From JACCTH01 sp963761985 (GTDB lineage: Bacteria > Actinomycetota > Acidimicrobiia > Spongiisociales > ZC4RG35), in assembly GCA_963761985.1 (NCBI GenBank), contig CAVXIT010000013.1, positions 1 to 64,000 of the forward strand: 64,000 bases of DNA, read 5' to 3'. Position numbers and translations under genes: made by a program. Below are positions 42,483-51,460 of this stretch, one piece after another; within the stretch, counting starts at the first letter, position 1; every line of letters begins with the position of its first letter. The notes beneath the pieces were generated by a model. That model had not been told where the DNA came from. It saw only the letters and a list, made by a program, of their open reading frames with translations, and ran no database searches.

Positions 42483-42914
42483 ATGGAGCTCGCCCTGGAC
42501 GAGGCCCGTCAGGCAGCGAGTGAAGGTGAAGTTCCCATCGGGGCCGTTCTGGTCGACCCGCAAGGTGTCGTCGTCGCTCGCGATCACAACCGCCGCGAAC
42601 AAAACTCCGACGCCACCGCCCACGCCGAGATGCTCGTGATCGCCGCCGCTTGCCGGCAGCGGGGCGATTGGCGACTGAACGACCTCACGATGTACGTGAC
42701 GTTGGAACCCTGCCCGATGTGCGCTGGCGCAGCGGTCAACGCACGGCTGGCGAGAATCGTTTACGGGGCCGACGATCCCAAAGCGGGCGCGGCCTGGACT
42801 CTCTACAACATCCCTCAGGACGCCCGCCTCAATCATCGCTGCGAGATGCGACACGGGGTCATGGCGGACGAGTCGTCCGCGCTCTTGGCCTCGTTTTTTG
42901 AACAACGCCGCTGA
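42483..42914 (+). CDS. tadA: tRNA adenosine(34) deaminase
   Basis: 143 residues from ATG 42483. Zinc site histidine and proton-shuttling glutamate in ATAHAEMLVI, cysteines in LEPCPMCAGAAVNARLARIV. It converts A34 to inosine in tRNA-Arg(ACG), whose gene is in this window at 18276. The tadA-SRP RNA neighbourhood is conserved in many actinobacteria. The frame extends upstream through TDDEF without another standard start. Confidence 0.92.
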   Translation: MELALDEARQAASEGEVPIGAVLVDPQGVVVARDHNRREQNSDATAHAEMLVIAAACRQRGDWRLNDLTMYVTLEPCPMCAGAAVNARLARIVYGADDPKAGAAWTLYNIPQDARLNHRCEMRHGVMADESSALLASFFEQRR

Positions 42915-42930
42915 ATTAGCCTTGGTCGAG

Positions 42931-43056
42931 AGGGGGCGTTTAGTCCATCGGGCCCTGCGCGGCGGGAAACTGCGAACCGAGTCAGGTCCGGAAGGAAGCA
43001 GCTCTAAGCGGGCCTTCCCGGGCGCCGCAGTCCCGCCTGGTGGTTCGGCGCCCCCT
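42931..43056 (+). ncRNA. ffs: Signal recognition particle RNA (4.5S, small form)
   Basis: About 126 nt between tadA and the lysE-type gene. AGGGGGCG at the 5' end pairs with CGCCCCCT at the 3' end. The diagnostic apical domain is AGTCAGGTCCGGAAGGAAGC followed by AGCTCTAAG, with the GGAA tetraloop and the asymmetric Ffh-binding loop. Exact ends are approximate. Confidence 0.92.
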
Positions 43057-43058
43057 CG

Positions 43059-43694
43059 CTAATCCTGGCTGTTCCCGGTAAAGGCCGCACTCGCCCCGAG
43101 AGCGATGTAGGCGAAACCGGCGAATCGCTTTTGTAGGGATACGAATCGCGGACTGCGACCAACCAGACCTCCAATTGCCCCCGAAGCCATCGCATAAGAG
43201 AAGTCGATAATGAAGGCGACTGCGATGAAGATCGCCCCGAGCAAGAGGAACTGCACGCCGACCAGGCCTTCCTCAGGTCGGACAAATTGAGGAATGAACG
43301 CGAGAAAGAAGAGCGCCACTTTGGGGTTGAGTGCATTGACCAGCACTCCCCGGGCGAAGGAGCGCCAAGGGGACGGCTCGGTCGCTCCGACTACTGACAG
43401 GGGTGAATCAGCCGAGCGCAAGGTCTTCCACCCCAAATAAAAGAGGTAGAGCGCTCCGGCGTATTTGAGGATCGAGAACGCGATCGCCGACGACGCCACC
43501 ACTGCCGACGCTCCGACCGCGGCAGCGCCCACATGCACCATGGCGCCTGTTTCGATCCCGAGCACCGATGCCAGCGCCGCTCGACGACCCCGGCTGATCC
43601 CCGTCGACACGATGTACATCACCGCCGGGCCCGGGATCAGAACGAGCACAGCGGAGGCGAGGACGAAGGGGACAAGGGTTGAGGGGTCGAGCAT
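43059..43694 (-). CDS. LysE/RhtB-family exporter
   Basis: 211 residues from ATG 43694; the longer frame would overlap ubiE. About six helices with the family signature: PGPAVMYIVSTGISRGRRAA near residue 25 and KYAGALYLFYLGWKTLRSA. Exports amino acids or derivatives such as homoserine lactones. Start is 3 bp from the ubiE stop, so it is the third gene of serS-ubiE-lysE. Confidence 0.88.
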   Translation of the reverse strand: MLDPSTLVPFVLASAVLVLIPGPAVMYIVSTGISRGRRAALASVLGIETGAMVHVGAAAVGASAVVASSAIAFSILKYAGALYLFYLGWKTLRSADSPLSVVGATEPSPWRSFARGVLVNALNPKVALFFLAFIPQFVRPEEGLVGVQFLLLGAIFIAVAFIIDFSYAMASGAIGGLVGRSPRFVSLQKRFAGFAYIALGASAAFTGNSQD

Positions 43695-43696
43695 TG

Positions 43697-44329
43697 TTAG
43701 TCGCGATAAAGCGCTGCACCGTAGACGAATCCGAACAGCCCCATCCGCCACACCGGTCCAAGCCGCAGACCCGTTCCGGCGAGGAGCCTTTCTGGCGCTG
43801 GAAGCTTGTCCAACGAGCGATGGAGATACCAATAATCGGCCGGCGCCCGGGCAATCAGTCCGGCCAGCGGAAGCGTGAGCGCAGTGCCCAGTCGATGCAA
43901 GGCTCTAGCCAGGACGTTGCGCGGACGGCCGAGATCCACGATGGCGGCGACCCCTCCGGGGCGGAGCACGCGGCGCACTTCGGCCATCGTGTCCTCAATC
44001 GAGGTGAGGTTCCTGAGCACATACGCTGAGAAGACGCCGTCGAAACTCTCGTCCGGAAAGGGCAGCGCTTCGCCCACGGCAGCAACCCGGAGTTTGTGGG
44101 AACTGAGACTCAGCATCTGTCGCACCGGATCGAGTGCGACAACCTCTCTGGTGCCAAAGATCGGGGCGGCGGCGCCGGTGCCGCAGCCCAGATCGAGAAT
44201 CCTTCCCATGGGTAGATGGGCGACCGCTGTTCGACGCCAGGCCTGATCGCGGCCGGCCGACAACAGCTTGTTGAGCAGGTCATACCGGCGGGCGATCCGC
44301 CCGAAGATGGCGTCGCTTTTCTTGCTCAA
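43697..44329 (-). CDS. ubiE: UbiE/MenG-type methyltransferase
   Basis: 210 residues. IFGRIARRYDLLNKLLSAGR at the N-terminus, SAM motif ILDLGCGTGAAAPIFG and FSAYVLRNLTSIEDTMAEV are UbiE/MenG signatures, and VLRPGGVAAIVDLG follows. It would methylate demethylmenaquinone, the usual actinobacterial quinone precursor. Lies 3 bp after serS. Confidence 0.85.
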   Translation of the reverse strand: MSKKSDAIFGRIARRYDLLNKLLSAGRDQAWRRTAVAHLPMGRILDLGCGTGAAAPIFGTREVVALDPVRQMLSLSSHKLRVAAVGEALPFPDESFDGVFSAYVLRNLTSIEDTMAEVRRVLRPGGVAAIVDLGRPRNVLARALHRLGTALTLPLAGLIARAPADYWYLHRSLDKLPAPERLLAGTGLRLGPVWRMGLFGFVYGAALYRD

Positions 44330-44332
44330 GCT

Positions 44333-45586
44333 CTAACCAATCGCGGAGAAGCCGAGCAGGGGGACAAGCGGATCAGGCATGGCGACAGTCCCCTCAGCGT
44401 CTTGAAAGTTCTCCAGGATGGCGAGGATCATCCGTCCTACGGCGACGGCAGTGCCGTTAAGGGTGTGAACTATCTGGTTGCCTTCGTCCGTTCGCACCCG
44501 GACTTTCAGCCGTCTCGCCTGGTAGTCGGTGGTGTTCGAACATGAAGTGACCTCTCGGTAGGTCTGTTGCGATGGAAACCAGGCTTCGATGTCGTACTTC
44601 TTGGCGGCCGAAGACCCGAGATCGCCGGCGGCGACATTGACGACCCGATAGGGAATACCCAGTCCCCCAACGATGTCTTCTTCGATTGCAAGCAGTCGCT
44701 CATGCTCGGCGGGAGAGTCTTCCGGAAGACAGAAAACGAACATCTCCACCTTGTCGAACTGGTGGACCCGGAACAAACCCTGCGTGTCCTTGCCATAGGT
44801 GCCGGCCTCCCGGCGAAAGCACGTCGAGAAACCGGCATAACGCGCCGGAAGCTGATCGGGTTCGAATATTTCGTCGAGGTGATAAGCGGCTAGAGAAACC
44901 TCTGAGGTCCCTACTAAGTAGAGATCGTCCTCGGGAACGGCGTAAACCTGCTCGCGATCGCCCGGGAAAAACCCGGTGCCGTAGAGCGCCTGCTCTCGCA
45001 CCAGGACGGGCGGGACCATTGGCGTGAGGCCAGCGGCGACAAGCTTGTCCAACGCGTAGCGAACCAGGCCGAACTCGAGCAGGACGGCCTGACCTTTCAG
45101 GTATCCGAAGCGGCTCCCCGAAACCTTGGCGCCACGCTCCATGTCGATCACATCGAGCTGGCTCCCCAGGGTGGCGAAGTCGCGATGGGGGAAGTCGAAG
45201 TCGGGCTGCTGACCGACCCGTTTGATCTCGGCGTTGTCGGCGTCGGAGAGCCCGTCGGCTGCACTTTCGTCGACCAGGTTCGGAACGGTCACCCACAACT
45301 CGTCGAACTTCTCACTCAGGCTGGCTGCCTCGGCCTCGAGTTTTCGATACTCGTCGGCAAGCTGGCCAGTTCGGGCGATGGCGGATTCCTTCTCGCTACC
45401 GGAGAGGCGCGCGATCTCGCGGCCCGCCTCTTTCTGGGCCGCCCGCGCTTCTTCCGCTCGCTGCCGAACGCGACGGAGGTTCTGATCGAGACCAATCAGC
45501 TGGTCGACATCGACGTCAAGGCCGCGCCGCTGCAGAGAAACGCGGAGCCGCGCAGGATCAGAGCGAAGGATGCTCGGGTCGATCAT
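44333..45586 (-). CDS. serS: Seryl-tRNA synthetase
   Basis: 417 residues. N-terminal coiled-coil arm (about 30-105), which recognises the long variable arm of tRNA-Ser, then the class II core with motif 2 FRREAGTYGKDTQGLFRVHQ and motif 3 GRMILAILENFQ. Full length. First gene of a three-gene operon. All four serine tRNA genes seen in the window lie upstream or close by. Confidence 0.97.
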   Translation of the reverse strand: MIDPSILRSDPARLRVSLQRRGLDVDVDQLIGLDQNLRRVRQRAEEARAAQKEAGREIARLSGSEKESAIARTGQLADEYRKLEAEAASLSEKFDELWVTVPNLVDESAADGLSDADNAEIKRVGQQPDFDFPHRDFATLGSQLDVIDMERGAKVSGSRFGYLKGQAVLLEFGLVRYALDKLVAAGLTPMVPPVLVREQALYGTGFFPGDREQVYAVPEDDLYLVGTSEVSLAAYHLDEIFEPDQLPARYAGFSTCFRREAGTYGKDTQGLFRVHQFDKVEMFVFCLPEDSPAEHERLLAIEEDIVGGLGIPYRVVNVAAGDLGSSAAKKYDIEAWFPSQQTYREVTSCSNTTDYQARRLKVRVRTDEGNQIVHTLNGTAVAVGRMILAILENFQDAEGTVAMPDPLVPLLGFSAIG

Positions 45587-45611
45587 CGCTCCGGATGGTA
45601 AAGGGGAGTCG

Positions 45612-46622
45612 TTAGCCGGTCGGCTCGTTTACAAAGAAGGAGAGCGCCAGGCCGTCGTTGTCCGCGTTCCCGTCGGGCCCGGTCAGCTGCAGCGCGACCG
45701 ACAGGTTGTACGAAAGCCCTGGAGTGACGGTCAAAGCCGGGAACGAGACGGTTGTCTGCGCGCCCGCCAGGAGTCCGGGGACTTCCAGCGTTTGGGAGAC
45801 CTCCTCACCGTCGACCGGAGCCATGTCGAGGAAAAGGGTCTGGGCGGGGGCGTTGGTATTCCCAAGGTTGGCCACCACTACGTCGATCGCAATTGACTCC
45901 ACCGCAGAGATGACCAGGTCGCCATCGGGGTCGGTCACCCACACGGGCTGGGAGGTCACCTGGCTTACGGCCAGATCGGCGCGGAGGACGAAAAGCGAGT
46001 TGTCGGCGCTTGCAGCTGAGGCGAAGAGGCGAGCGGCGGCGACCGGGCTCCGGCCCGTGGATTGAAAGCTCAAAAGTGGCATCGGGGTGATTGGGTCGGG
46101 CACGTCATCTCGCCCCAACTCGGCGAGGACGTCGCCATAGATCTCATCGCCGGCGGAGACCAGCTGCAGACCGGCGTAGATCTGCTCCTCCCCCGCCTCG
46201 GACTGGTCGGCTAGGCCGAGCACACCCTCCCGGAAGGTCGCCACTCCGCTTTCCCAGGTGCCGATCGCCAAACGCATCAAAGACGCCGCTCCGATCAGCG
46301 AGCTCCGTTCTGGCGGCTCGACCACTGCTCCGGAAGCGTCCGCCAGAGCCTCAAGCACGGCATTGGTGGCGGTCTCGAATTCCAATCGATCGAGGTCGAC
46401 GACGTTCTGGTCGAGGCCCGAAAACGTCGAAGCCGCCGTGACCAGACCCTGCGCCGAACGCCGCATGCCATCGAGATAGTTGACTGCGGCCGAGGCCTGG
46501 GCATTGATGCGGGCCAGGATCAGCGCGGCCAGGACCACGATTACCAGACCCAGGGCCCACCAGCGCCAACGCTTGCGGTGGGTGGGGCGCTCGAGCATCA
46601 GTCCGGCTGGTCTCACGGCCAC
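45612..46622 (-). CDS. Membrane-anchored protein with C-terminal CARDB-like domain
   Basis: 336 residues from GTG 46622; ATG 46598 is an alternative. One N-terminal transmembrane helix (WWALGLVIVVLAALILARIN), a helical middle region of about 160 residues, then a beta-sandwich (VVVANLGNTNAPAQTLFLDM ... LSYNLSVALQLTGPDGNADN) like CARDB adhesion domains. Likely extracytoplasmic; function unknown. Lies 25 bp upstream of serS on the same strand. Confidence 0.68.
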   Translation of the reverse strand: MAVRPAGLMLERPTHRKRWRWWALGLVIVVLAALILARINAQASAAVNYLDGMRRSAQGLVTAASTFSGLDQNVVDLDRLEFETATNAVLEALADASGAVVEPPERSSLIGAASLMRLAIGTWESGVATFREGVLGLADQSEAGEEQIYAGLQLVSAGDEIYGDVLAELGRDDVPDPITPMPLLSFQSTGRSPVAAARLFASAASADNSLFVLRADLAVSQVTSQPVWVTDPDGDLVISAVESIAIDVVVANLGNTNAPAQTLFLDMAPVDGEEVSQTLEVPGLLAGAQTTVSFPALTVTPGLSYNLSVALQLTGPDGNADNDGLALSFFVNEPTG

Positions 46623-46663
46623 CCTGAGATGCTACGGATTTGGTGGTACGAACGGTCTAAGGG

Positions 46664-46747
<84 letters not shown>

Positions 46748-46783
46748 GAGTGGGGTTTGAAGATTAATCGGACGCGATCCAAT

Positions 46784-46835
46784 CGTTCTATGGGCTGGTG
46801 GCGGTGTTGTACACCGCTGCGAACCCTGGGTTCGC
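46784..46835 (-). repeat. 52-bp interspersed repeat, copy C
   Basis: On the minus strand the arms match copy A exactly on the left (16 of 16) and at 15 of 16 positions on the right. The central hairpin has a different sequence, CGGTGT-ACA-ACACCG, but keeps a perfect 6-bp stem. It lies between tRNA-Leu and fhaA. Confidence 0.85.
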
Positions 46836-46853
46836 AATTAGCGTTTCCCGTCT

Positions 46854-47513
46854 ATGAAGCTCGCCCGTCAATTGGAGCGGCGGTTGGAGGACGCCCTCGA
46901 CCACCTTGCCGGCAAGATCTTTCGCGGTGGGCTCCATGTTTCGGAGCTGGCCGCCCGAGTCGCCCGCGAGGCCGAGCTGGCCGAGTTCAAGACTCCCGCC
47001 GGGCCTGCCACCGCCAACCGCTACAGCCTGTTGGTCAACCCGGCCAACCTGGTCGGAGATCCGGAGCCATTAGCCCGCCGCCTACAGCTTGCCTTCACCG
47101 AGCTGGCCGCCGAGAGGGGCTGGCGGCTCGAGGGGCCCGTGCAAATCGACCTCCGTGCCGATGAAGCGGTGGCGATTGGATCGGTTGGCTCCGCGGCGAG
47201 CGTCGAACTCGGCCCGGTCCCCTGTTGGGCCCAGCTCACCGACCAAACCGGCAACGTCACCTCGATCAATCACAACCGGGCGGTCATCGGACGGTCGCAG
47301 CAAGCGGACGTGGTGATCGACTATCCGGAGGTCAGCCGGACCCATGCCCTGATTTTCCGACAGGACGGGCAGTCATACATCGCCGACCTCGGTTCGGCCA
47401 ACGGCACCTGGGTCGATGGTCAGCGGATCGCGACCGCACCGACTCCCGTGAACACCGTCGCCACCCTCAATCTTGGCAATCACCCTTTGCGTTTGACACC
47501 ATGCCGGAGCTAA
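46854..47513 (+). CDS. fhaA: FHA-domain protein with DUF3662 (FhaA)
   Basis: 219 residues. N-terminal DUF3662 (residues 1-115: LERRLEDALDHLAGKIFRGG, NRYSLLVNP), then a C-terminal FHA domain (about 135-215) with the phosphothreonine-binding GRSQQADV and SRTHALIF, and DLGSANGTWVDG. FhaA binds phosphorylated partners of the Ser/Thr kinases in cell-wall control. First gene of fhaA-fhaB-pstP-rodA-pbpA-pknB. Confidence 0.93.
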   Translation: MKLARQLERRLEDALDHLAGKIFRGGLHVSELAARVAREAELAEFKTPAGPATANRYSLLVNPANLVGDPEPLARRLQLAFTELAAERGWRLEGPVQIDLRADEAVAIGSVGSAASVELGPVPCWAQLTDQTGNVTSINHNRAVIGRSQQADVVIDYPEVSRTHALIFRQDGQSYIADLGSANGTWVDGQRIATAPTPVNTVATLNLGNHPLRLTPCRS

Positions 47514-47914
47514 TCCTCACCATCCTGCGCCTGATTTTTCTGGCGCTCATCTATCTCTTCATCTGGCAGGTGGCGCGAGCGATCAGTCGTCACCTTGGCT
47601 TTGGACAGAACCGGTCGACCCGGAAAACCGGCAAGCAGATCGCAGTGGTTCGCTCCGACACCCAGGCAGGGATGACATTTGCGGTGAACGGGGCGACGGT
47701 CGTGGGTCGCAGCGATCAATCGGACGTGCAGATCGAAGATCCGTATGCCTCTGAGTTTCATTTTCGACTGGTGAATCAAGACGGCACTCTCACCGTGTCG
47801 GATCTCGGGAGCACCAACGGCACCTATGTCAATGGTCGCCGCATCACGACCCCCACCCACTTGCGACGCGGCGACGCCTTGCAGGTGGGCAAGACGGTCA
47901 TGGAGGTCAGATGA
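47501..47914 (+). CDS. fhaB: FHA-domain membrane protein (FhaB)
   Basis: 137 residues from ATG 47501, overlapping fhaA by 13 bp. One N-terminal transmembrane helix (LILTILRLIFLALIYLFIW), then an FHA domain with VGRSDQSDVQIEDPYASEFH and DLGSTNGTYVNGRR. Adaptor in the same phosphosignalling module. Confidence 0.92.
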   Translation: MPELILTILRLIFLALIYLFIWQVARAISRHLGFGQNRSTRKTGKQIAVVRSDTQAGMTFAVNGATVVGRSDQSDVQIEDPYASEFHFRLVNQDGTLTVSDLGSTNGTYVNGRRITTPTHLRRGDALQVGKTVMEVR

Positions 47915-47987
47915 AATTCGTAACTCGTCCTCGTTCCTCACAGAGCCCCGAAAGTCCCATGTCGGCGGTGGCTAGAGAGGACGAGTT

Positions 47988-48695
47988 ATGAAATACCAGT
48001 ACGCCGCCGCCACCCACCGCGGGCGTCTGCGCAACAACAACGAGGACTCCCACTGGCCGACTAGCTCGGGCCGCAGCAAGGGGCCGCTCGTTGTCATGGT
48101 CGCCGATGGCATGGGGGGTGCGGTCGGAGGGGAGGTCGCTTCCACGCTGGCGATTGAGACAGCCAGCAACGGCGAGGGCAGCGTCGTTGACCGATTCGAC
48201 CGGGCGAACTCCGGCATCTACGAACGGTCGCTCGAAGAACCGACTCTCGCGGGGATGGGCACCACCCTGACCATGCTTGAGCTTCTGGCCGAGGGCACCG
48301 CCACCCTCGCTCATGTCGGCGACAGTCGCGCCTACCTCTGGCACGACGGCGAGCTAGCTCAACTCACCGACGACCACACGGTGGTAGCCGAGCAGTTGGC
48401 GGCCGGACGCATCACCGAGGCAGACATTGCCAACCATCCCCAGCGCAGCATGCTCACCCGTGTGCTGGGTCTAAGTCCAGACATCGAAGTGGACCTGATA
48501 GAGGTCGACCTGGAACCCGGCGACCGAATCCTTGTCTGTTCGGACGGCCTCACCAACATGATCGATGATTCGTCGATCGCTTCCCTGATGAGCGACGGCA
48601 GCCTGGAAGAAGTCGCCTGGAACCTGGTGGAGGCAGCCAACCGGGCCGGTGGCCACGACAACATCACCGTGATAGTCGTGGCAGTCGAGCCGTGA
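47988..48695 (+). CDS. pstP: PP2C-family Ser/Thr phosphatase
   Basis: 235 residues. PP2C motifs RNNNEDSHWP, VADGMGGAVGGEVAS, VGDSRAYLWHDGEL, CSDGLTNM and GGHDNITVIVV supply the metal-binding aspartates. No C-terminal membrane helix, unlike mycobacterial PstP, so probably soluble. It dephosphorylates PknB targets. The stop overlaps the rodA start (GTGA). Confidence 0.94.
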   Translation: MKYQYAAATHRGRLRNNNEDSHWPTSSGRSKGPLVVMVADGMGGAVGGEVASTLAIETASNGEGSVVDRFDRANSGIYERSLEEPTLAGMGTTLTMLELLAEGTATLAHVGDSRAYLWHDGELAQLTDDHTVVAEQLAAGRITEADIANHPQRSMLTRVLGLSPDIEVDLIEVDLEPGDRILVCSDGLTNMIDDSSIASLMSDGSLEEVAWNLVEAANRAGGHDNITVIVVAVEP

Positions 48696-49987
48696 CCCGA
48701 GCCGCCGAAAGCGGAATGCTGGTTGCTGCGGGGGGAGTGGCGGCGTTCGGTGTGACGCTCGTGATCCTCGCGAGCGGACAAACCATCGATTCGCGGATCG
48801 GGCTTACTTTTGCCGTGATGGTGGCCGCGTTCGGCGCTGTCCATATGGCGATGAGGCGGTGGGCACCGTCGGCTTCGACGGTCATCCTTCCGCCGGCCGC
48901 CCTGCTCACCGCGATCAGCCTGGCCGAGATCCATCGCCTCGACCCGGTCCGCGCCGGGCTGCAGCAGTGGTGGCTGCTGATTGCTTCCGCCCTCACCGTC
49001 GCTCTGCTCTTCTTTCTGCATCGGCGGGGCATCGCCACAATCCGTCGCTACCGATACCTCTACCTGCTCGGCGGACTGGTCCTGCTCCTGCTGCCGCTCT
49101 TGCCGAGCACCGGACCAATCCCCCTGCGCGGTCTTGAGGTCAACGGCTCCCGGCTCTGGCTGTTGGTCGATCTCGGAGTCACCGAGATCAGATTTCAGCC
49201 CGGGGAGATCGTCAAACTATTGATGGTCCTCTTCCTGGCCGGTTACTTGGCCGAGCGTCAGTCGGCTCTCGCCGAACGCCCCCGCAAGTTCGGACCCTTC
49301 GAGTTCCCCGAACCGCGCCAGTTGTTCCCGGTGGTCGTCGTCTGGGTGGTGAGCTTGCTCGTGCTGATCGTGCAACGCGATCTTGGCGCATCGGCCCTCC
49401 TGTTCGGGGCCTTCATCGGAATGATCTACACCGCCACCGGGCGACCCACATATCTCCTGCTCGGTGGCTTGCTCACGGCTTCGGCGGGATACGCTGCCTT
49501 CCGGCTCTTCGATCATGTCGAGCGCCGCTTCCTGGCGTGGATCCAACCCTTCCAGAACTATGAGGACGCCGGCTATCAGGTGGCCCAGGCCTGGTTCGGC
49601 ATGGGGACGGGAAGCCTGGCGGGTTCGGGGATCGGCCTCGGCCGGCCCGATCTCATTCCCAACGCCGCCACCGATTTCATCTATGCGGCCGTCGCCGAAG
49701 AACTCGGCTTCGCCGGCTCGCTGGCAATCCTCGCGGCCTTCGCTCTGCTGATCGGCGTCGGCTTCGGCATCGCTCTCCGGAGCCGCGATCGATTTCGCAA
49801 GCTGACCGCAGCGGGTTTGACCTGGGTGCTCGGTCTGCAGGCGTTTCTGATCATTGGCGGCGTCCTCCGCATCGTTCCTTTGACCGGAATCACTCTCCCG
49901 TTCATGTCTTACGGGGGCTCGTCGCTGGTCGGCAACTTCCTCCTCCTCGGTTTGCTCGCCCGGATCAGCCATGAGGAACCCGCATGA
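48692..49987 (+). CDS. rodA: SEDS-family peptidoglycan glycosyltransferase (FtsW/RodA)
   Basis: 431 residues from GTG 48692, about ten transmembrane helices. SEDS marks are PGEIVKLLMVLFLAGYLA, VQRDLGASALLFGAF, GSGIGLGRPDLIPNAATDF and the C-terminal LPFMSYGGSSLVGNF. It polymerises glycan strands with the class B PBP encoded next. RodA by synteny with the mycobacterial pknB locus. Confidence 0.93.
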   Translation: MTRAAESGMLVAAGGVAAFGVTLVILASGQTIDSRIGLTFAVMVAAFGAVHMAMRRWAPSASTVILPPAALLTAISLAEIHRLDPVRAGLQQWWLLIASALTVALLFFLHRRGIATIRRYRYLYLLGGLVLLLLPLLPSTGPIPLRGLEVNGSRLWLLVDLGVTEIRFQPGEIVKLLMVLFLAGYLAERQSALAERPRKFGPFEFPEPRQLFPVVVVWVVSLLVLIVQRDLGASALLFGAFIGMIYTATGRPTYLLLGGLLTASAGYAAFRLFDHVERRFLAWIQPFQNYEDAGYQVAQAWFGMGTGSLAGSGIGLGRPDLIPNAATDFIYAAVAEELGFAGSLAILAAFALLIGVGFGIALRSRDRFRKLTAAGLTWVLGLQAFLIIGGVLRIVPLTGITLPFMSYGGSSLVGNFLLLGLLARISHEEPA

Positions 49988-51435
49988 ATCGACCGACCCG
50001 ACGGCTCGCGGGCGCCGTGCTCATCGGTTTCGCTCTCCTCGGATTGATGACCACGTGGGTCCAAGTCGTCGCTGCAGACACCTACCGGCTCGACCCGCGC
50101 AACGCCCGCTTCAACCTCACCCAAATCGGCAAGGAGCGCGGTCTGATCATCAGCTCTGATGGGGTGGTGCTCGCGCAGAGCGACCCCGACCCTGCCACCA
50201 CCGGCTCGTTTGTTCGCTCCTATCCTGCCGGCCCCACATTTGCAAACGTCGTTGGTTACTCGTCGTTGCTGTTTGGCGAGCAGGGACTCGAGCGGGCCTA
50301 TTCGGACGAACTCCGCTCGCGCCGCGACCTGACCATTTCCGATTTGCTCTCTGTGGTCCTCGGCCGAGACCTCCGCCCCCTCAATCTCCAGCTAACCCTC
50401 AATGAGGCGTTGCAACGGACCGCATACGAGGCCCTCGGCGGCCAAGCCGGCGCAGTGGTCGCGCTCGATCCAATGACGGGCGCGATCCTGGCGATGGTGT
50501 CGGTGCCGAGCTATGACCCCAACGTTCTGGTCGGGGTCGATGCTGCGGCCGAGTGGCAGGCACTACTGAGCAATCCCAGCCGTCCACTTGCGGACCGGGC
50601 AACACGCGAGCTCTACCCGCCGGGTTCGACCTTCAAGACCTTGGTGTCAGCAGCCGCATTCGAAACCGGGGTGGCGACGCCGGAATCCAACTTTCCCGAC
50701 GAAGCCTCCTTTCAACTCCCGGGATCGACGGCGACTATCGACAACGCCAGTGGAACGAACTGCAGCAACGGGATCACAACCACGCTGCTCAACTCATTCG
50801 TCAGGTCGTGCAATACAACGTTTGCGCGCCTGGCGATCGAAGTCGGCGCCGAGCCGATCGGCGAGGTCGCAGACCAGCTCGGATTCAACCGCGACCTGCC
50901 GTTCACCTGGACGGTGGCAGAAAGCGCCTTCCCCACGGGCGAGCTGAGCGGCGACGATGCCGCGCTCGGTCAGAGCGCCATCGGTGAACGGGACGTGCGA
51001 GCCACCCCGCTGCAGATGGCTCTGGTCGCCGGCGCCGTCGCCAATCAGGGGATCGTGATGTCTCCGTATCAGGTCGCTCGCACCTTCGATGCCGACGGCA
51101 AGGAGGTGAGCGGCAGCCAGCCGGAAGAACTCGGCGTTGCGTTCTCCGTCGAAACCGCATCCCTTCTCACCCAGATGATGGAAAGGGTGGTGACTGAAGG
51201 CACGGGTCGGCAAGCGGCGGTCCCGGGGATCAGGGTGGCCGGAAAGACGGGGACCGCAACCGGAGTTGAGGGACGTCCCCACGCCTGGTTCATCGGTTTT
51301 GCCCCGGTCGATGCGCCGACCATTGCCGTGGCAGTGTTGGTCGAGGCGGGAGGCAACGCGGGAGAGAGTGCCAGTGGTGGAGGCGTGGCCGCACCGATCG
51401 CCTCTCAGGTGATCAGCGGGTGGTTAAACCGTTGA
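49984..51435 (+). CDS. pbpA: Class B penicillin-binding protein
   Basis: 483 residues, start overlapping the rodA stop. One N-terminal helix, a dimerisation domain, then the transpeptidase domain with the active-site serine S215 in YPPGSTFKTL (SxxK), SCN in VRSCNTTF and KTG in VAGKTGTATG. Cross-links peptidoglycan with RodA. Confidence 0.95.
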   Translation: MNRPTRRLAGAVLIGFALLGLMTTWVQVVAADTYRLDPRNARFNLTQIGKERGLIISSDGVVLAQSDPDPATTGSFVRSYPAGPTFANVVGYSSLLFGEQGLERAYSDELRSRRDLTISDLLSVVLGRDLRPLNLQLTLNEALQRTAYEALGGQAGAVVALDPMTGAILAMVSVPSYDPNVLVGVDAAAEWQALLSNPSRPLADRATRELYPPGSTFKTLVSAAAFETGVATPESNFPDEASFQLPGSTATIDNASGTNCSNGITTTLLNSFVRSCNTTFARLAIEVGAEPIGEVADQLGFNRDLPFTWTVAESAFPTGELSGDDAALGQSAIGERDVRATPLQMALVAGAVANQGIVMSPYQVARTFDADGKEVSGSQPEELGVAFSVETASLLTQMMERVVTEGTGRQAAVPGIRVAGKTGTATGVEGRPHAWFIGFAPVDAPTIAVAVLVEAGGNAGESASGGGVAAPIASQVISGWLNR

Positions 51436-51460
51436 TCTCTAGAATTGCCTTCCGTTCTTG

